Shown here: in pieces, positions 45,726 to 56,921 of the stretch | Numbering within the stretch: the stretch's first letter is position 1 | Layout: the number at the start of each line of letters is the position of its first letter | Source of the DNA: Miscanthus floridulus | Lineage: Eukaryota; Streptophyta; Magnoliopsida; Poales; Poaceae | Direction: 5' to 3' | NCBI RefSeq assembly: GCF_019320115.1 | Contig: NC_089593.1 | Span: forward strand, 11,685,908 to 11,749,907 | DNA: 64,000 nucleotides | Program-made: the position numbers and the translations under genes | The notes under the pieces: generated by a model | The model's database searches: none | Seen by the model: only the letters and a program-made list of their open reading frames with translations | What the model was told of the DNA's origin: nothing

Positions 45726-46358
45726 TAATGACGTGTGCACCCCCAAGGGACTTGTGTCGATCGGCGTGTGCTTGATGACATGGCTCACTTGCGGGGGCTA
45801 AACTATGGCATAATACACATTGACGCTCTCTGGAAAAATCATCATGACCTATAGAATAGAGAACGGCACCAGGCGCGTTGCCGCCGGACCACTCCTACGA
45901 TGCTAGGTTCATGAAAACAAAGCCACGCCTAGCCTGACTACATGGTCGATCCCCTAGCAAGGCCATGACCATGGTGTTCAAATGCACAAGATCAACAGCT
46001 GACACGCAAAAGAAAAAGAAACACGGGACAGAAGCTAAAGAGTTGCATTCATCCAAGGACCCTAGGTACAACCTAAGGCCCCTAACCACCGCCGTAGAGG
46101 ATATCCACCACATTTATAGTGGCCATGATGGTGGCAGCGGCAGCGGCGAAGCCGCTAACTAGCTCCGCTCGCTTTGCCTAGCTAGCATGATCTAGAAACC
46201 CGAGCACCACCTGATAGAAGTCCCAACCAGTGCGAAGCTAAAGGGCAGCGAGAGCAACGCCGACCCCTATTGGATTCCGGCCACCACTGCGTGTTTGTGG
46301 TCCTCCATTAGAAGAACCTCCCAAAGGCGGTCCTCCTCCGCCTCATGGTGGGAAGCCA

Positions 46359-48850
46359 CTAGCTGCTCTTCCAATGCTGGCAACAAGAAGGCGGGAAGGT
46401 TAGGGACGACGAACAACGAATGGAACAACAAGACGTAGAAGCATTCTTACCCATGATATGGGCCTGTTCGTCGGTGGCCGCCACCTGTGCGGCAGCGGTC
46501 TCCCTCTTCAAGGCCTCAAGGGCTACCCAGACGGCCTCAAGGCAGCACTCCAGCTGGCTCACCTCATGAGTGGCGTTCGAGAAGCGCTGGTGAGCCTCGT
46601 CTGCCTTGTAGATGAGCTCGCAGAACTCGTGTCGAATATCTGAGGAAGACGACGATGAGCTCAACTCCCCAGTGGGCAGGGTCATGGCGTGAGCAGCGTC
46701 TATAGCCCCACGAGCATGGCATGGGAGGTAGCCCTGCAGGCCACATAGGATCAACATAGGTTGGACCCTCAAACTTGAGAATCATCCAAATGCACTTGCC
46801 CTTGATTGCGCATGCAAGGACGAATAGGTGGCAGTGCCCCGCCGGCACCGGACGACTCTCTCAGCGACCGCTTGCCATGACTCATCCTCACTGACAGGGG
46901 GGAATTCTAGATGAGCCAAAGTAGGGACAAGGAAGTGGAGGAGCAGGCGACTCAAGATGAATACGCCCTCGCCGTTCTGCTCCAAGTGTATTGTAACCAC
47001 TAAGGGCACTCAAAGCGCGCGCGTGCGATTACATTTACTAACCACTTGGAAAACCCCACAGAGCAGGTTAAGCTTTCGGAAGGGAGGCAGAATGACAGTC
47101 ACCCAAGCGATGGCGTGAATCAAGTAAGCTGCGCACACCCCCACTTTCCCTCTATCAGTTTCAATTTATGCGTCCGTATTTTGCGGCGCATGACCATTCA
47201 TGAGCGATCGCCATCATGCCACGATGTGACCAGGAAGGCCAACCGCCCCCCGAGGATCATGTGCTGAGCGGCCTACCGCAATCATGATCCCACGTCATAC
47301 TTAGGAAACTCACTATTGGGCCAGCCCTTAGAAGGGCCCGAGGCCACAAAAGGGATAGGGCAGGGAGGAGATGGGCCCCCGCAGTTCTAATTGGTGGTGC
47401 AAAGCCACATGACCATCTCTCTCTGTGTTTGAGTCATCCGCTTCGAGGTCTCCTAAGTTGACCCCCTCTAGGGGAGGCATCTTGCCCTCTGGCCACTGCG
47501 GAGGCGGTTGGGGACCAATAGGATTGATGGCCGACAATTTATGGGATGTCTCACATGAGGCACAACCGAACTCCATGTTGTTTAGGGAGGATATCAGGTC
47601 CCACTCTAATTACCCATAGACCTCAACAAGGCACACTGCTCTGACCATGAGGTTACGGTGGACATGCCCCACCCTGCGTGGGGCAAAAACAAACCCACCT
47701 TCAATAAGGCAACATGACCTCTCGGGGATGGTAAGGATGTTAGGGAAAGATAGAGTAGGGTCCCCATGACCCAAGGAAGCCAGGGCCAAGCCACAACTAA
47801 CTCCTCCATATTTCCTAGGTCTTAGACCTAAGGCCTGCTTTAGAGACCCATAAATCGTCAGGGGTTCACGACCTCTCCGGGAGAGATGAAGGGAGCAAAA
47901 GGCTAGGGTGACACGCAATGCGGAACCCAAAACATGATCATGGCTCGGTCTTGTGGAAAAAGTAGAAGGGTCCAAGACCTACGAGCTGATGCACGATCGC
48001 AAGAAACCACATGACTATGTAGAAAGAGGTTAGGGGAACGATCCCCCGAAACATCGGGGAAAATAGCCTCTCCAAATGAGCTAGGGTCAAAGGGAAAACC
48101 CTAAACCCATGGCTCGGTGGCTCACGACATAGGCTATGAGAGGCGTCAGAGGGAAGTTCCTCTAGCAGGAACAAAAGCAGTCACGCTGCTAAAACATCAA
48201 TGAAAGTTGTCACCACGATGGTGATGCCAATTGACAACCTAGGGCTAAGCATCGCCAGGGACGGCGTTGTGCCTCTGAGGAGCAATGCGCTGGAGTGCCA
48301 CCACAACTCCTCTAGCTTTAGAGGAAGGGGTGGCCGACATCAATAGTATGGCCGTGTCGCCATCCTACCCCATCTAACAGGGGTGGAGTGATGGGGAAGC
48401 GCTGCATGATCCTCCTCCTGTCCCACCGATAGTCCAAGTAGGTCGATGACCAACGCGTAGGCCTACATGGGGAGCCGAGAGCGAGACAAGTCCTTGCCCA
48501 TTTCGAGCACATGAGCCACGTAGGCTTAGACTGAGAAATGGCAATGAGATGGCACACCGATGTCGCACATAACCCAACATGATGGCCATACTGCCCCTCG
48601 CCCTCTGACTCACAAAATCCCTTCTAGCATCGGCTATTGGAACTGGCAATGATAGCCTCTGGCCACCATGAATGGCCTCCAGCAAGACGCATGCCCAAAA
48701 ACCACGTGGTTCCCTTCAAAGACCTTTCTTGCTCCCCCATCGGAGCTCAACCCCTCGAAGGGGCCAAAGGAATCTCGGCGCCAGAGGTAGCCCGAATAGA
48801 GGAAGGCCCTCACTTATAAGCCCAAGGGTGGATTAAATAGCTTGGGACTC
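46359..48850 (-). pseudogene. Antisense gene remnant inside the nested element
   Basis: On the minus strand a stretch reading GFRVFPLTLAHLERLF, then VPLTSFYIVMWFLAIVHQLVGLGPFYFF (about 47945-48110), has the hydrophobic spacing of the Transposase_28-type block. Further along, about 46440-46640 encodes a coiled coil (HEFCELIYKADEAHQRFSNA..., LEALKRETAAAQVAA). CTTATAAG near 48813 could be its TATA box. Frames are broken. The assignment rests on resemblance and on the same layout in neighbouring elements. Confidence 0.45.
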
Positions 48851-49186
48851 CCTCGCCATGTGGTGAGCAATAGGAGGCATGAAAGATCTAGAAAAATCAA
48901 GATCTTCCTAAAGGCAGGGCCAGTATAGCGTCGACAAGACTGCTCGGTCCCGCCTAGAACACAAGCCCCGATGCACAGCCCATAGACACGACAGTCGAGT
49001 ATTGCATCATTGGGACGCCCTAACAAAGCAAAACATGACGGATGCTTGCCACATTGAATACACCGACTAGCATGGAATGAAGTAATGGAGCCTGAATAAG
49101 CTATGATCGTGAGTCCACGCCATGATGTATGTGCATACCAGCGCTTTCACGATCATTTCATGATCGCAAAAATGCTTGGGGGCTAC

Positions 49187-50405
49187 TATCGGGGTTATAA
49201 CCCCGTGGTATCTCAAGGCATCGATTAGATGGCAGGCTGCATAGCTCACAACGCAACAATAGACAAAGGCCCAAATGACCAAGGCCTAGCAAAAGCCAAA
49301 TAGGGCAGGCCAGGTGCTAAGGTCGGGGTTATCCATGACCCCTTCCACCTGCCTTGGTCTCACCACACTCGCAAGGCATATGATCTGTCTCTGTCATGAC
49401 TTCCAGAAGAGATAGAAAGAGGTCATGCCTTGCTAAGAGAGCCTACCCTGACAGGGGCGAGCATGCCGCACTAACCCTATAAGGACCAAGGTGATAGTAG
49501 TCATCTCAACCTGGTAAGACACCAACCCTACGCCATGCTGCACAGATAAGACAACACTGCCTCGAGGCGGTAATGATGGGTACAATGACCACCGACTGGG
49601 TACGGCCCAACCAGGCAGGTACATGGTCCTACCCACTACGGAATGGAAGCCATGACAAGGGTCTTAGCACAAAGGCTGACCAAGCCAGTTGAAAGCCCTG
49701 ACCCCAACAATCAGGGTCGTGGCCCTCAATCCCAAGAAATGACTAGACGAACGATGACCTAGGGTGGCTACCTACTGTGGGTACAACACCTCAGGGAACC
49801 TAGAAGTGGTGATGAAGACCATGACGGACACCACGTTGCATAGGATAGCTGACGAACCATCGATGTGCCTACAGTGCCCACCATGGTCGGCACAATAGCA
49901 CCATGTCTCGCTCTGTTGCAACGTGGCCTCAAGACCATGATGACGGCCATGCTCTAACGAACACCAAATGATGGCGTAGCTTGCAAGCCAAGTTAGGTGG
50001 GACCTCCCTCAGGCTCTCGACCCTTCAGTTAGGGGATCCTTCTCTTTGTAACAAGCCCTAGACCCAAACTCTATATAATGGCGGCCAAGGCACCCATCTC
50101 GGGACATCTTCACATTCTTCATCCTCTACCATTCCACCTATAGCAGTAGGGCTCCTGGAGCTTCTCTTTGGGCTGCCCCTCATCTAGCATAGGTTCTACC
50201 ACCTCTTTCACCATTCTTGCACTCCCCATTATAAGAACTTTAGAGCATTCAATCGAGGAACACACACTCAATCTTCTCTAAGACTGGACGTAGGGCTCTA
50301 GCCTAAACCAGCATAAATCCTCATGTCTATTAGATGCTACAATCATCTTCCTAGAGTAGCGTGACAATCATATAAATTTACTAGTCTAGTTTATAAAACA
50401 CCGAA
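49187..50405 (+). repeat. 3' LTR of the nested element
   Basis: 1219 bp, starting TATCGGGGTTATAACC (TG changed to TA) and ending ACACCGAA before GTTAG. It contains the TATA box CTCTATATAATGGCGG (about 50070). Confidence 0.75.
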
Positions 50406-52564
50406 GTTAGCTTGCCAGTTTTTAGCAATGGGGTTGGTGTCCCATTCCCTCATTTTGACGTGAAGTAGGTGGAGGACATAACAACTGATGAATATGTCAC
50501 AGCCGTTGAAGAAGGCACGCGTGATATTCTTGGTGAGATGTCAAACAAGGAGTATTTAGCGCAGAGGACCATTAGGGGTATGATGCCTTGTTTTAATCAT
50601 GTGTTTGAAGAGTTGGGGATGCATCACGGGGAACATACGGTTCCCCCGGAGGTTCTGAAGTCACTTGAGGACAAGGCAAAGAGGGCCGCTGCTAAGAACA
50701 CAACCGCTGCGGTGGAGGCAAAGAAGAGGAAGGGAGTTGTCGTTTCAAAAACGATCAGCAAGAGAAAAAGGACTTTGGCTACTTGTGCCACTACCTCCGC
50801 TAGTTTTTGGGAGGAGGTGGTGGAGGTTCCACTTCTGCAGTCGCTAGTGCAGAAGGCGAGCATTCTGCCACCTCCGCTAATCTTGGGGGTGATGATTTCA
50901 TCCTGACTACCCTTCTCCAAGACCTCTGCTTCTCGTGTGGAATCCTGGCTCTTCGGGCCATGGTTAGGCTAGTGGAAATGGTCTCTCTCTTCTTCTTTTT
51001 TGAGCTTTTCCCTGATACTTTGCTTGTGTTGTAGGGGCTTCCGACAACACAACAAGTGGATGGGTGGAATGCCTTGAAGTTGTTTACAATGATATTGGAG
51101 GTTGCTTTTTTAATTTGTACTTCGTGTTTTGATCTTACTCTTCTTACATTTTGTTTGTTACTAGGTTGCCTTCGCCACCACCTAAAACATGTGGACTATT
51201 TCAAGCTGCTACGGTACAATCTGGAGCAACATTGTGTGGTGCGTATTGTCTTCATCATCACTTTCTTCTTTACATCTTTCTTGTGTGTTTGTAACCTTGT
51301 TGAGTTTTGTCTTTGTAGATCCACCATCTTATGGAGGCTCTTAAGGAACACGATACATAGTCTATGGTGGATCATGACTTGGCTATTGAAGCTCTGAAGA
51401 AAGAGGTAGAAATGGTTGAGGCCAAGAAGGCCCGGCTCGTGGGGGAGATTGCGGGCCTTAGTGTTGCACGTGGTGACTTTGAGAACTTACAGAGAAAAGT
51501 GGAGTCCCTGGGTAAAGATCTTGAGGGTGCGAAGGCTGCTGAGCAGCTCGCTGCCGAACGTGCCCTGAAGGCCCTTGAGACAGTCGATAATCTTCGCAAG
51601 GAGGTTGGTGCTAAAAGGGAGTTTGGTGCATCCTTGAAGGCACAAGTGGATATACTGACCAAGCGCTTGGAGGACGCCAAGGCTATTAGGCTGGTCACAG
51701 CTAAGGTTTATGTTGGCACGCTTGGCCAGTTTGGTGGTGTTACATCTTCACTACCTCCCGACCCTTCGGCGTACAACATCTTTTCTTAGATGAAGTCTAA
51801 CTTTGCCAAGCTTCTGGATTTCATTGGTGGGGCTATTGATTTTGGATCTCTTTCTGCTGCCATGAATTTCTTGAAGATGCTTGCTTAGTTGGGGTGCACA
51901 CACACTGAAGTCCTTAAGGAAGTTACAAATATTGAGGGACCGGCTATGCTTGCGAAAACTTCCCTGGGCCTTGCGAGATTAGTCAGGAATTAACATGAAG
52001 TCCTTTTGGGTAAAGTTTGGTCATGCGGATGCTCACTTGGTGGCAGAGGCTCGTTGTGCTGCAGTTAGCTCTTCATCTTTAACTAGATTTGTCCTTTGTT
52101 GTTTTCGCTATCTCTTCATGTTTAAGGTTATGACTTTTATGTTGTGTGTAGGAGTTAAAAAAGGCGGAGGCTGTGCGTGTTGCTATGGAGGCGTGTACTT
52201 CTGAAGCTCAGGAGGCAGTGGCCTCAAAGGCTTCAATTCAAGCGCAGCAGCTAGGGGAAACTACCTCTACTCCAGCTATCCCGAAGGTGTAGTGTTTAGG
52301 CTTTTAGTTGCTAGTTTTAGGTTTAGGTTATATGTAACCTTTGCTGGTTTAGTGCCTTCACTGGCTAAGACTTCATTGTAGATCTGTCCTGCGCAGGTTT
52401 CCTTCTCTAGGCATGTGCAGGATGTGATACCCTTAACTATGTATCAAGATGGAATTTATGTTAGCGATGAACTATAGGAATATTGGCATCAAAGTTTCTC
52501 AAGACCTTCTATTTTTGAAATGTTCACCTTCGTATTGTATGATATTGATGATGAACACGTAGAG

Positions 52565-53641
52565 TGTCGGTGCAAAAAGTGACCAACAAGTAAATGTTTG
52601 TAGTTTTGCCGTATGTTGCAATCGGATGTGGCCTAGCACTCAATGACATAGTGTTTATACTAGTTCAGGCAACGTGCCCTACGTCTAGTTCTAGTCGGTC
52701 AGAGACTTTATTCTTGAGCCCAGGTGCTCGAAGTTTGCTGTGGAGTTACAAACGAATAGGAATAAGAAGGGGGGTGTCGAAGGTCCAATCGGACTCTGAA
52801 CCGAGGGTCAAGAGTGATGGGAGCTCCAACATGCGCTAAGTATTAGAACATATGCTCTGTGTAGCTTTAGAGTTCTAAAGCTATGGAGCTGTTCGAGTGT
52901 TCAGAATATCTAAAGCTTAGTAGAGAGAGAGAGAGTCGGAATGATTGTCCTCATTTTAGGAGAGAGCTCATCCCCTTTTATAGGTGAAGGGGATGGCCTT
53001 ACAAGTGAGAGAGAGAGTATGTGTGTGTACTCATGTTTTACTAAGTCTTGTTGCCCACGCTGTCAGGTACAAGACGGTCATTGGTGCCCACAATACTGTT
53101 TATGTTAGACGCGTGTTGCAGGCTTTATCGTGTTCACCTAGTATGGCAAATGATGGCGCCCACAACACTATAAGGCAAATGCCGGTGCCTACAACACTGT
53201 TTGGGTTCTGACATGCCTGGAAGTTTGTAAAGCACCCTTCTAGCATGGCCTAACAGTACTGTCCTGTAGGTGTGCAGGGTACGGTTGTTGGTATTATGTT
53301 TGACTTGAGCACCTTGCCTTATCTGCTCCACCTAATTCTTGGGTCCTTACCGAGCGGGCATCCCTGGTCAGTCATTCTGAGTTGGCTCCGACCGTGTCGG
53401 TCGGAGAGAGCCATAAGTAGAGGTTTGGTGTATTCCTGGTCAGAAAAGCGGGTCAGAGTCAGAAGTGGGCGTCGTCCCATCCTTGGCTAGATCTTCCGGA
53501 CAGAGATTGGATCGCTCTTCTGGCCTGTTATTAGGTATCTAGACCGGCCTAGGAGTTGCACATCGTTGTAATGCCATCTGCTGGGCTGAGTTTTTGTTGG
53601 GAAGCGGGCCCATTGGGGACCCCAGGTTTATGAACCCGACA
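52565..53641 (-). repeat. Solo LTR
   Basis: TGTCGGTGCAAAAAGTGACC to TATGAACCCGACA, 1077 bp with inverted ends TGTCGG/CCGACA and no internal domain. A minus-strand TATA (TTCACCTATAAAAGGGG, about 52972-52988) sets the orientation. The flanks TAGAG and CGGAG differ only where a CG has become TA, so a duplicated CGGAG is plausible. It was probably formed by recombination between two LTRs. Confidence 0.65.
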
Positions 53642-53890
53642 CGGAGTTTGTTAGATCTCTTGCTTGGCGAGGGCCTCGCCCACCTATTTAGTTTTTGTGT
53701 TTGAGTTACGCTGTCTTATTAGCCTTCGTGCCTTTGCAACTTATGATAGCAGGTCTTAATGCCTCTGGCGTTCTGCTTTGTAGCTACCTTCGGGCTTTTG
53801 TATACTTTTTATTTTCATTTCGATGATTACTCTTGTAAGGCGCTTTATTGTTATATGTTTGTTTCCTTTGAATAAAGCTGTTTGCACTCT
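53642..53890 (+). terminator. 3' UTR and poly(A) signal of the antisense gene
   Basis: Sequence resuming after the solo LTR is T-rich with AATAAA at 53871-53876 (TTTGAATAAAGCTGTTTGC), a good plant polyadenylation signal. It may end the transcript of the gene that begins at 44202. Confidence 0.4.
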
Positions 53891-55530
53891 AGATGGGCAC
53901 TTGTTTGATTATAGAATCTTATTTTGATTACAATTTGGGCCGAAGAGACTCCCCAGCACCTGTTTCCCCACTGCTGACGAGTCCATGCCGACCGAAATTG
54001 GCCGCTCCAAGCGCGTGCTCTGCTCTATTCCGTGAAGAAGAAGAAGAAGGGCGTGAGAAGAGAAATAGAAAGAAGGCCAGGGTTCTAGTTGTAAAGGTAC
54101 TAGAGACAAAGTTTTGGTGGAAGGGAAAATATAGATTTATAGAAAATCTAGGGTTCTCGATGCAAAGCGTGTTTTCCTTTTCCTGTTTTCTTTTTCTTTC
54201 ATGTGTAAATAGGATGAAACTTCTATAATTCATAGTAAATCACATAAAAATCATAAAAATGTCAAACATGTCTTGTTACACTCCACATGACTAGATCTGT
54301 GCATTAGACATATAATATCGCATGCTTTAGTGTAAGGTTTTTGTTGTATAGATAATCTAAGTTTTTATGTGTATAATTAATAGAGGATGTGTGGGTAGTG
54401 CAAATGCAGTGAAATTTTATGGTAAACTAGTATGGATGTGTGTGTACTCTGGTAAAAATTTCATGTCCAATGAATGTTTATTTACTGAGTTATTAATTTA
54501 TCATGTGTCACATGCTTTGATTACCATTAAATCTTAATCAACGGTTATTAAATAATCTGCTTATACAGAAATTATGAAATTTATGCAGCAATTATGTTTG
54601 GTTAAGATGAATCACCCATAAAATTTTCATGTCCAAAAGAGATGTTTGGTGCATCATCTTTTTATTCCTTGGTTATAATTATTAAAGCTTTTATATATGT
54701 TAAGTGTTTAGATTAGGGTTAATATACGTTGTCTATACTACTTGTTTTACATGATGACTAGGCAAAGTGTGTTTAGTAAGTAAAAGTGTGCTTGGCATGT
54801 TATGATAAGCTTTCACTTGTATGTTTGAAATGCAAATGGTTGTTTTGCTCACTTGTGTGATAATAGTAACTCGCAAGTAAGTCGCTAGGAGAGGATGTGA
54901 GTCGAACCTCCAATGTTTAGTTACCCTTCACCATGATGACGCGTTGCTTCTCTTGTAGTGTTTTGTAAATGTCTTGTTATGCTTGTTTGACTGAAGCATG
55001 CATTGCATCTATGCATATCACTTAGGTCGATGATGGTTGATGGATCAATTGGTGGATTATGAAGTAGAACCAGAAGCCGGTGTAATGGTGGTCAAATCAG
55101 AAGATGGAGGATGTTGATCGTGTCCTGAAGATGGAAGAATACTAACATAGTATAATGATGGTTTACCCAGGCAACCCCCGGTGCATAACCCCTATTTTTA
55201 TAGCACTTATATTAATATGTTTTTCGTGCATTAAGTTATAGGATTTGCTTGAAACCCACATGCATAAATATTCTATCCTATGAGTCCTACTAGTATGACA
55301 GAAATCATGTAGTATGCCATGCTATATGACTTACGGTAGAAGTCGAGTGATGTGCTATCACTTGTGAGAATAGGTCCTGGTTATATTATTATTGCTATCT
55401 ATCGATAGAATATCATCGGCAGTCCTCCGAGGGGTATCCCATGAAGGTAGATTGATCGGCAAAGAGGCATGTAATCAAGAACAAGAAGGCAACAGAGACA
55501 CATGAGTCAGACAGGTTAAGGCCATCAGTA
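53891..55530 (+). mobile_element. Fragment related to the 4 kb LTR family
   Basis: CCGGTGCATAACCCCTATTT (55178) also occurs at 62638. The following text, including GAGTCCTACTAG (55285) and GTCGAGT (55337), parallels 62640-62770 in order and spacing. The AT-rich part before it (54230-55090) has the same character as 61960-62500. It looks like a diverged, truncated LTR of the same lineage. The left boundary is uncertain. Confidence 0.5.
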
Positions 55531-55860
55531 TGATGTAATACCCTACTCCTGTGGTCTGTTGGTTTGTATTGGCTATCGTATGATATTGCATGAGTTTGGA
55601 GGGGGTCCCTGCCCGCCTTATATAGTCTAGGGGCAGGGTTACAAGTCGGTTAGATCTGAGAGATAATCAAAAAGTAATAATAGATTACAGGAATCTTAGG
55701 ATCATACGTATCCTAATAGATCTCATAGTATCTTCAGGATATCTTTTTGGTGTCTTGTGGGAGGCGCCGAGCAGAGCCGTGCCCCACAAGGCTTCATCTT
55801 GTGGGCTGGGCTACCCCTAGGGGCGCAACCCATGTGGTCTATCATGGGTATCCAGGGTCA
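55531..55860 (-). repeat. LTR (3' LTR in minus orientation) of a third gypsy-type element
   Basis: TGATGTAATACCC to ATCCAGGGTCA, 330 bp, TG...CA ends. On the minus strand TATGGGGGGGTA (55861-55871) precedes it as a polypurine tract, and CTAGACTATATAAGGCGG (about 55615-55632) is a TATA box. Confidence 0.65.
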
Positions 55861-56129
55861 TACCCCCCCATAGCTAGTCCCCGAGCGCCTTGTACCCGTT
55901 GTGCAACACCATCTTGAGCTTGTCTGAGCAGGTGCGAACAAAGGCAAACAGTCAAACTCATGGTCCGACCACCGTGATGAGTTGGCAAGCAGTTGTGAGC
56001 AGTTGCCAAGCAGCATGAACCATCGTTGAGCAGCATGAACTGTCACCAAGCAGCATAACCCAAGTATGGCTTGCCATAAGGGTGTAAGGAGCTCAAGATC
56101 AGAATCAAAATTTTCTTCACAGTGGACCA

Positions 56130-56460
56130 AGTGTGCCCACTTAGATTCTAACCATGAGAAAAGGAGATAGTCTTTTTCAGCTTCAAGAGGCGCGGAGTCT
56201 TCCAGATTAAAGCAAACACACTCACCACAAGGTGAAGTGTGCCCACTTAGTCCCCGAGCCTGACAGTAGATGACGTAGTCATGTGGTGCCAGGGTCTAAA
56301 GTAGAAGAATAGTAGAAGACTAGCCGAGCAGGCAGCCAGTCCCCAGGCATAGCCTCGAGATGAGAACAAGCACATTCACCATAAGGTGAAGTGTGCCCAC
56401 TTAGTCCCTGAGCCTGATAGTAGGTGGTGTGGTCACATGGTGCCAGGGTCAGAAACAGCG
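56130..56460 (+). repeat. Direct repeats with GTGTGCCCACTTAG
   Basis: AAGTGTGCCCACTTAGTCCC, a GAGCCTGA(C/T)AGTAG stretch, and CATGGTGCCAGGGTC occur at about 56237-56296 and again at about 56391-56450, a spacing of about 155. A third partial copy lies at 56130-56145. Confidence 0.75.
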
Positions 56461-56921
56461 GACAACTAAGGAAAAATCCCCAATGCGGCGAGGAACTGAG
56501 ATGTAATTCCTGAGCTATAGGAGGACATTTTGGAGAAAACAAATCATAGAGAAAACATCGGAGTAACGACTGTACAGTAGTAATTACTGAGTTGTAACGG
56601 TTGGCAGAGAAGTCGGCGAATATTCGGCGAGCCGTAACAAATTACGAAGAAAAATTGACGATACAGGCTGCGGTTGCGAAGAAGCCCAAGTAACGGCCCA
56701 CCTTGCTGTTGTGGAGAATTCAGAGAGGCACCAATCATGGGAGCAGTTTCCCAAAAACCCTCAAATGCGAAAAGGTGGGGGGAGTGCTTTAAAACTACGC
56801 CACTGAACCCCACGCTCCCACCTTTGCCACTTTCCCATTTTCATCTTCTTCCTTAGCCTTCGCATTTCCTGATTCACATCCACGCGTGCTTCTACCACCA
56901 GTCCCCATCTACTTCTGAGAG

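Larger units (their letters stand above)
45065..50405 (+). mobile_element. Nested gypsy-type LTR element, decayed
   Basis: LTR copies at the two ends share TCGGGGTTATAACC and several hundred further bases. A polypurine-like tract (AAAATGCTTGGGGGCTAC, 49169-49186) before the right LTR fixes plus orientation. The interior has no recognisable pol domain, so it is a non-autonomous or gutted copy. The GTTAG duplication marks the insertion into the older antisense gene. Confidence 0.78.
44202..52293 (+). pseudogene. Plant 'putative gypsy-type transposon' protein gene, split by an insertion
   Basis: The frame from MLASVEAIELEEDL (44202) reads into FRDFFTYGLCFP, VQLHHLTPNGILTLSKFCWAC, IGTFCEYYELQ and NKWNKD*MQYWFYV, the Transposase_28-type block. 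It stops at GTTAG (45064) and resumes in the same frame at GTTAG (50406), with EDITTDEYVTAVEEGTRDIL next. A basic region (about 50690-50770) follows. Later exons encode a coiled coil (51364-51789) and SFWVKFGHADAH (about 52000), ending near 52293. Stops in the first part are six TAG and one TGA, without frameshift. The gene is antisense to the LTR at 43072. Confidence 0.7.
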
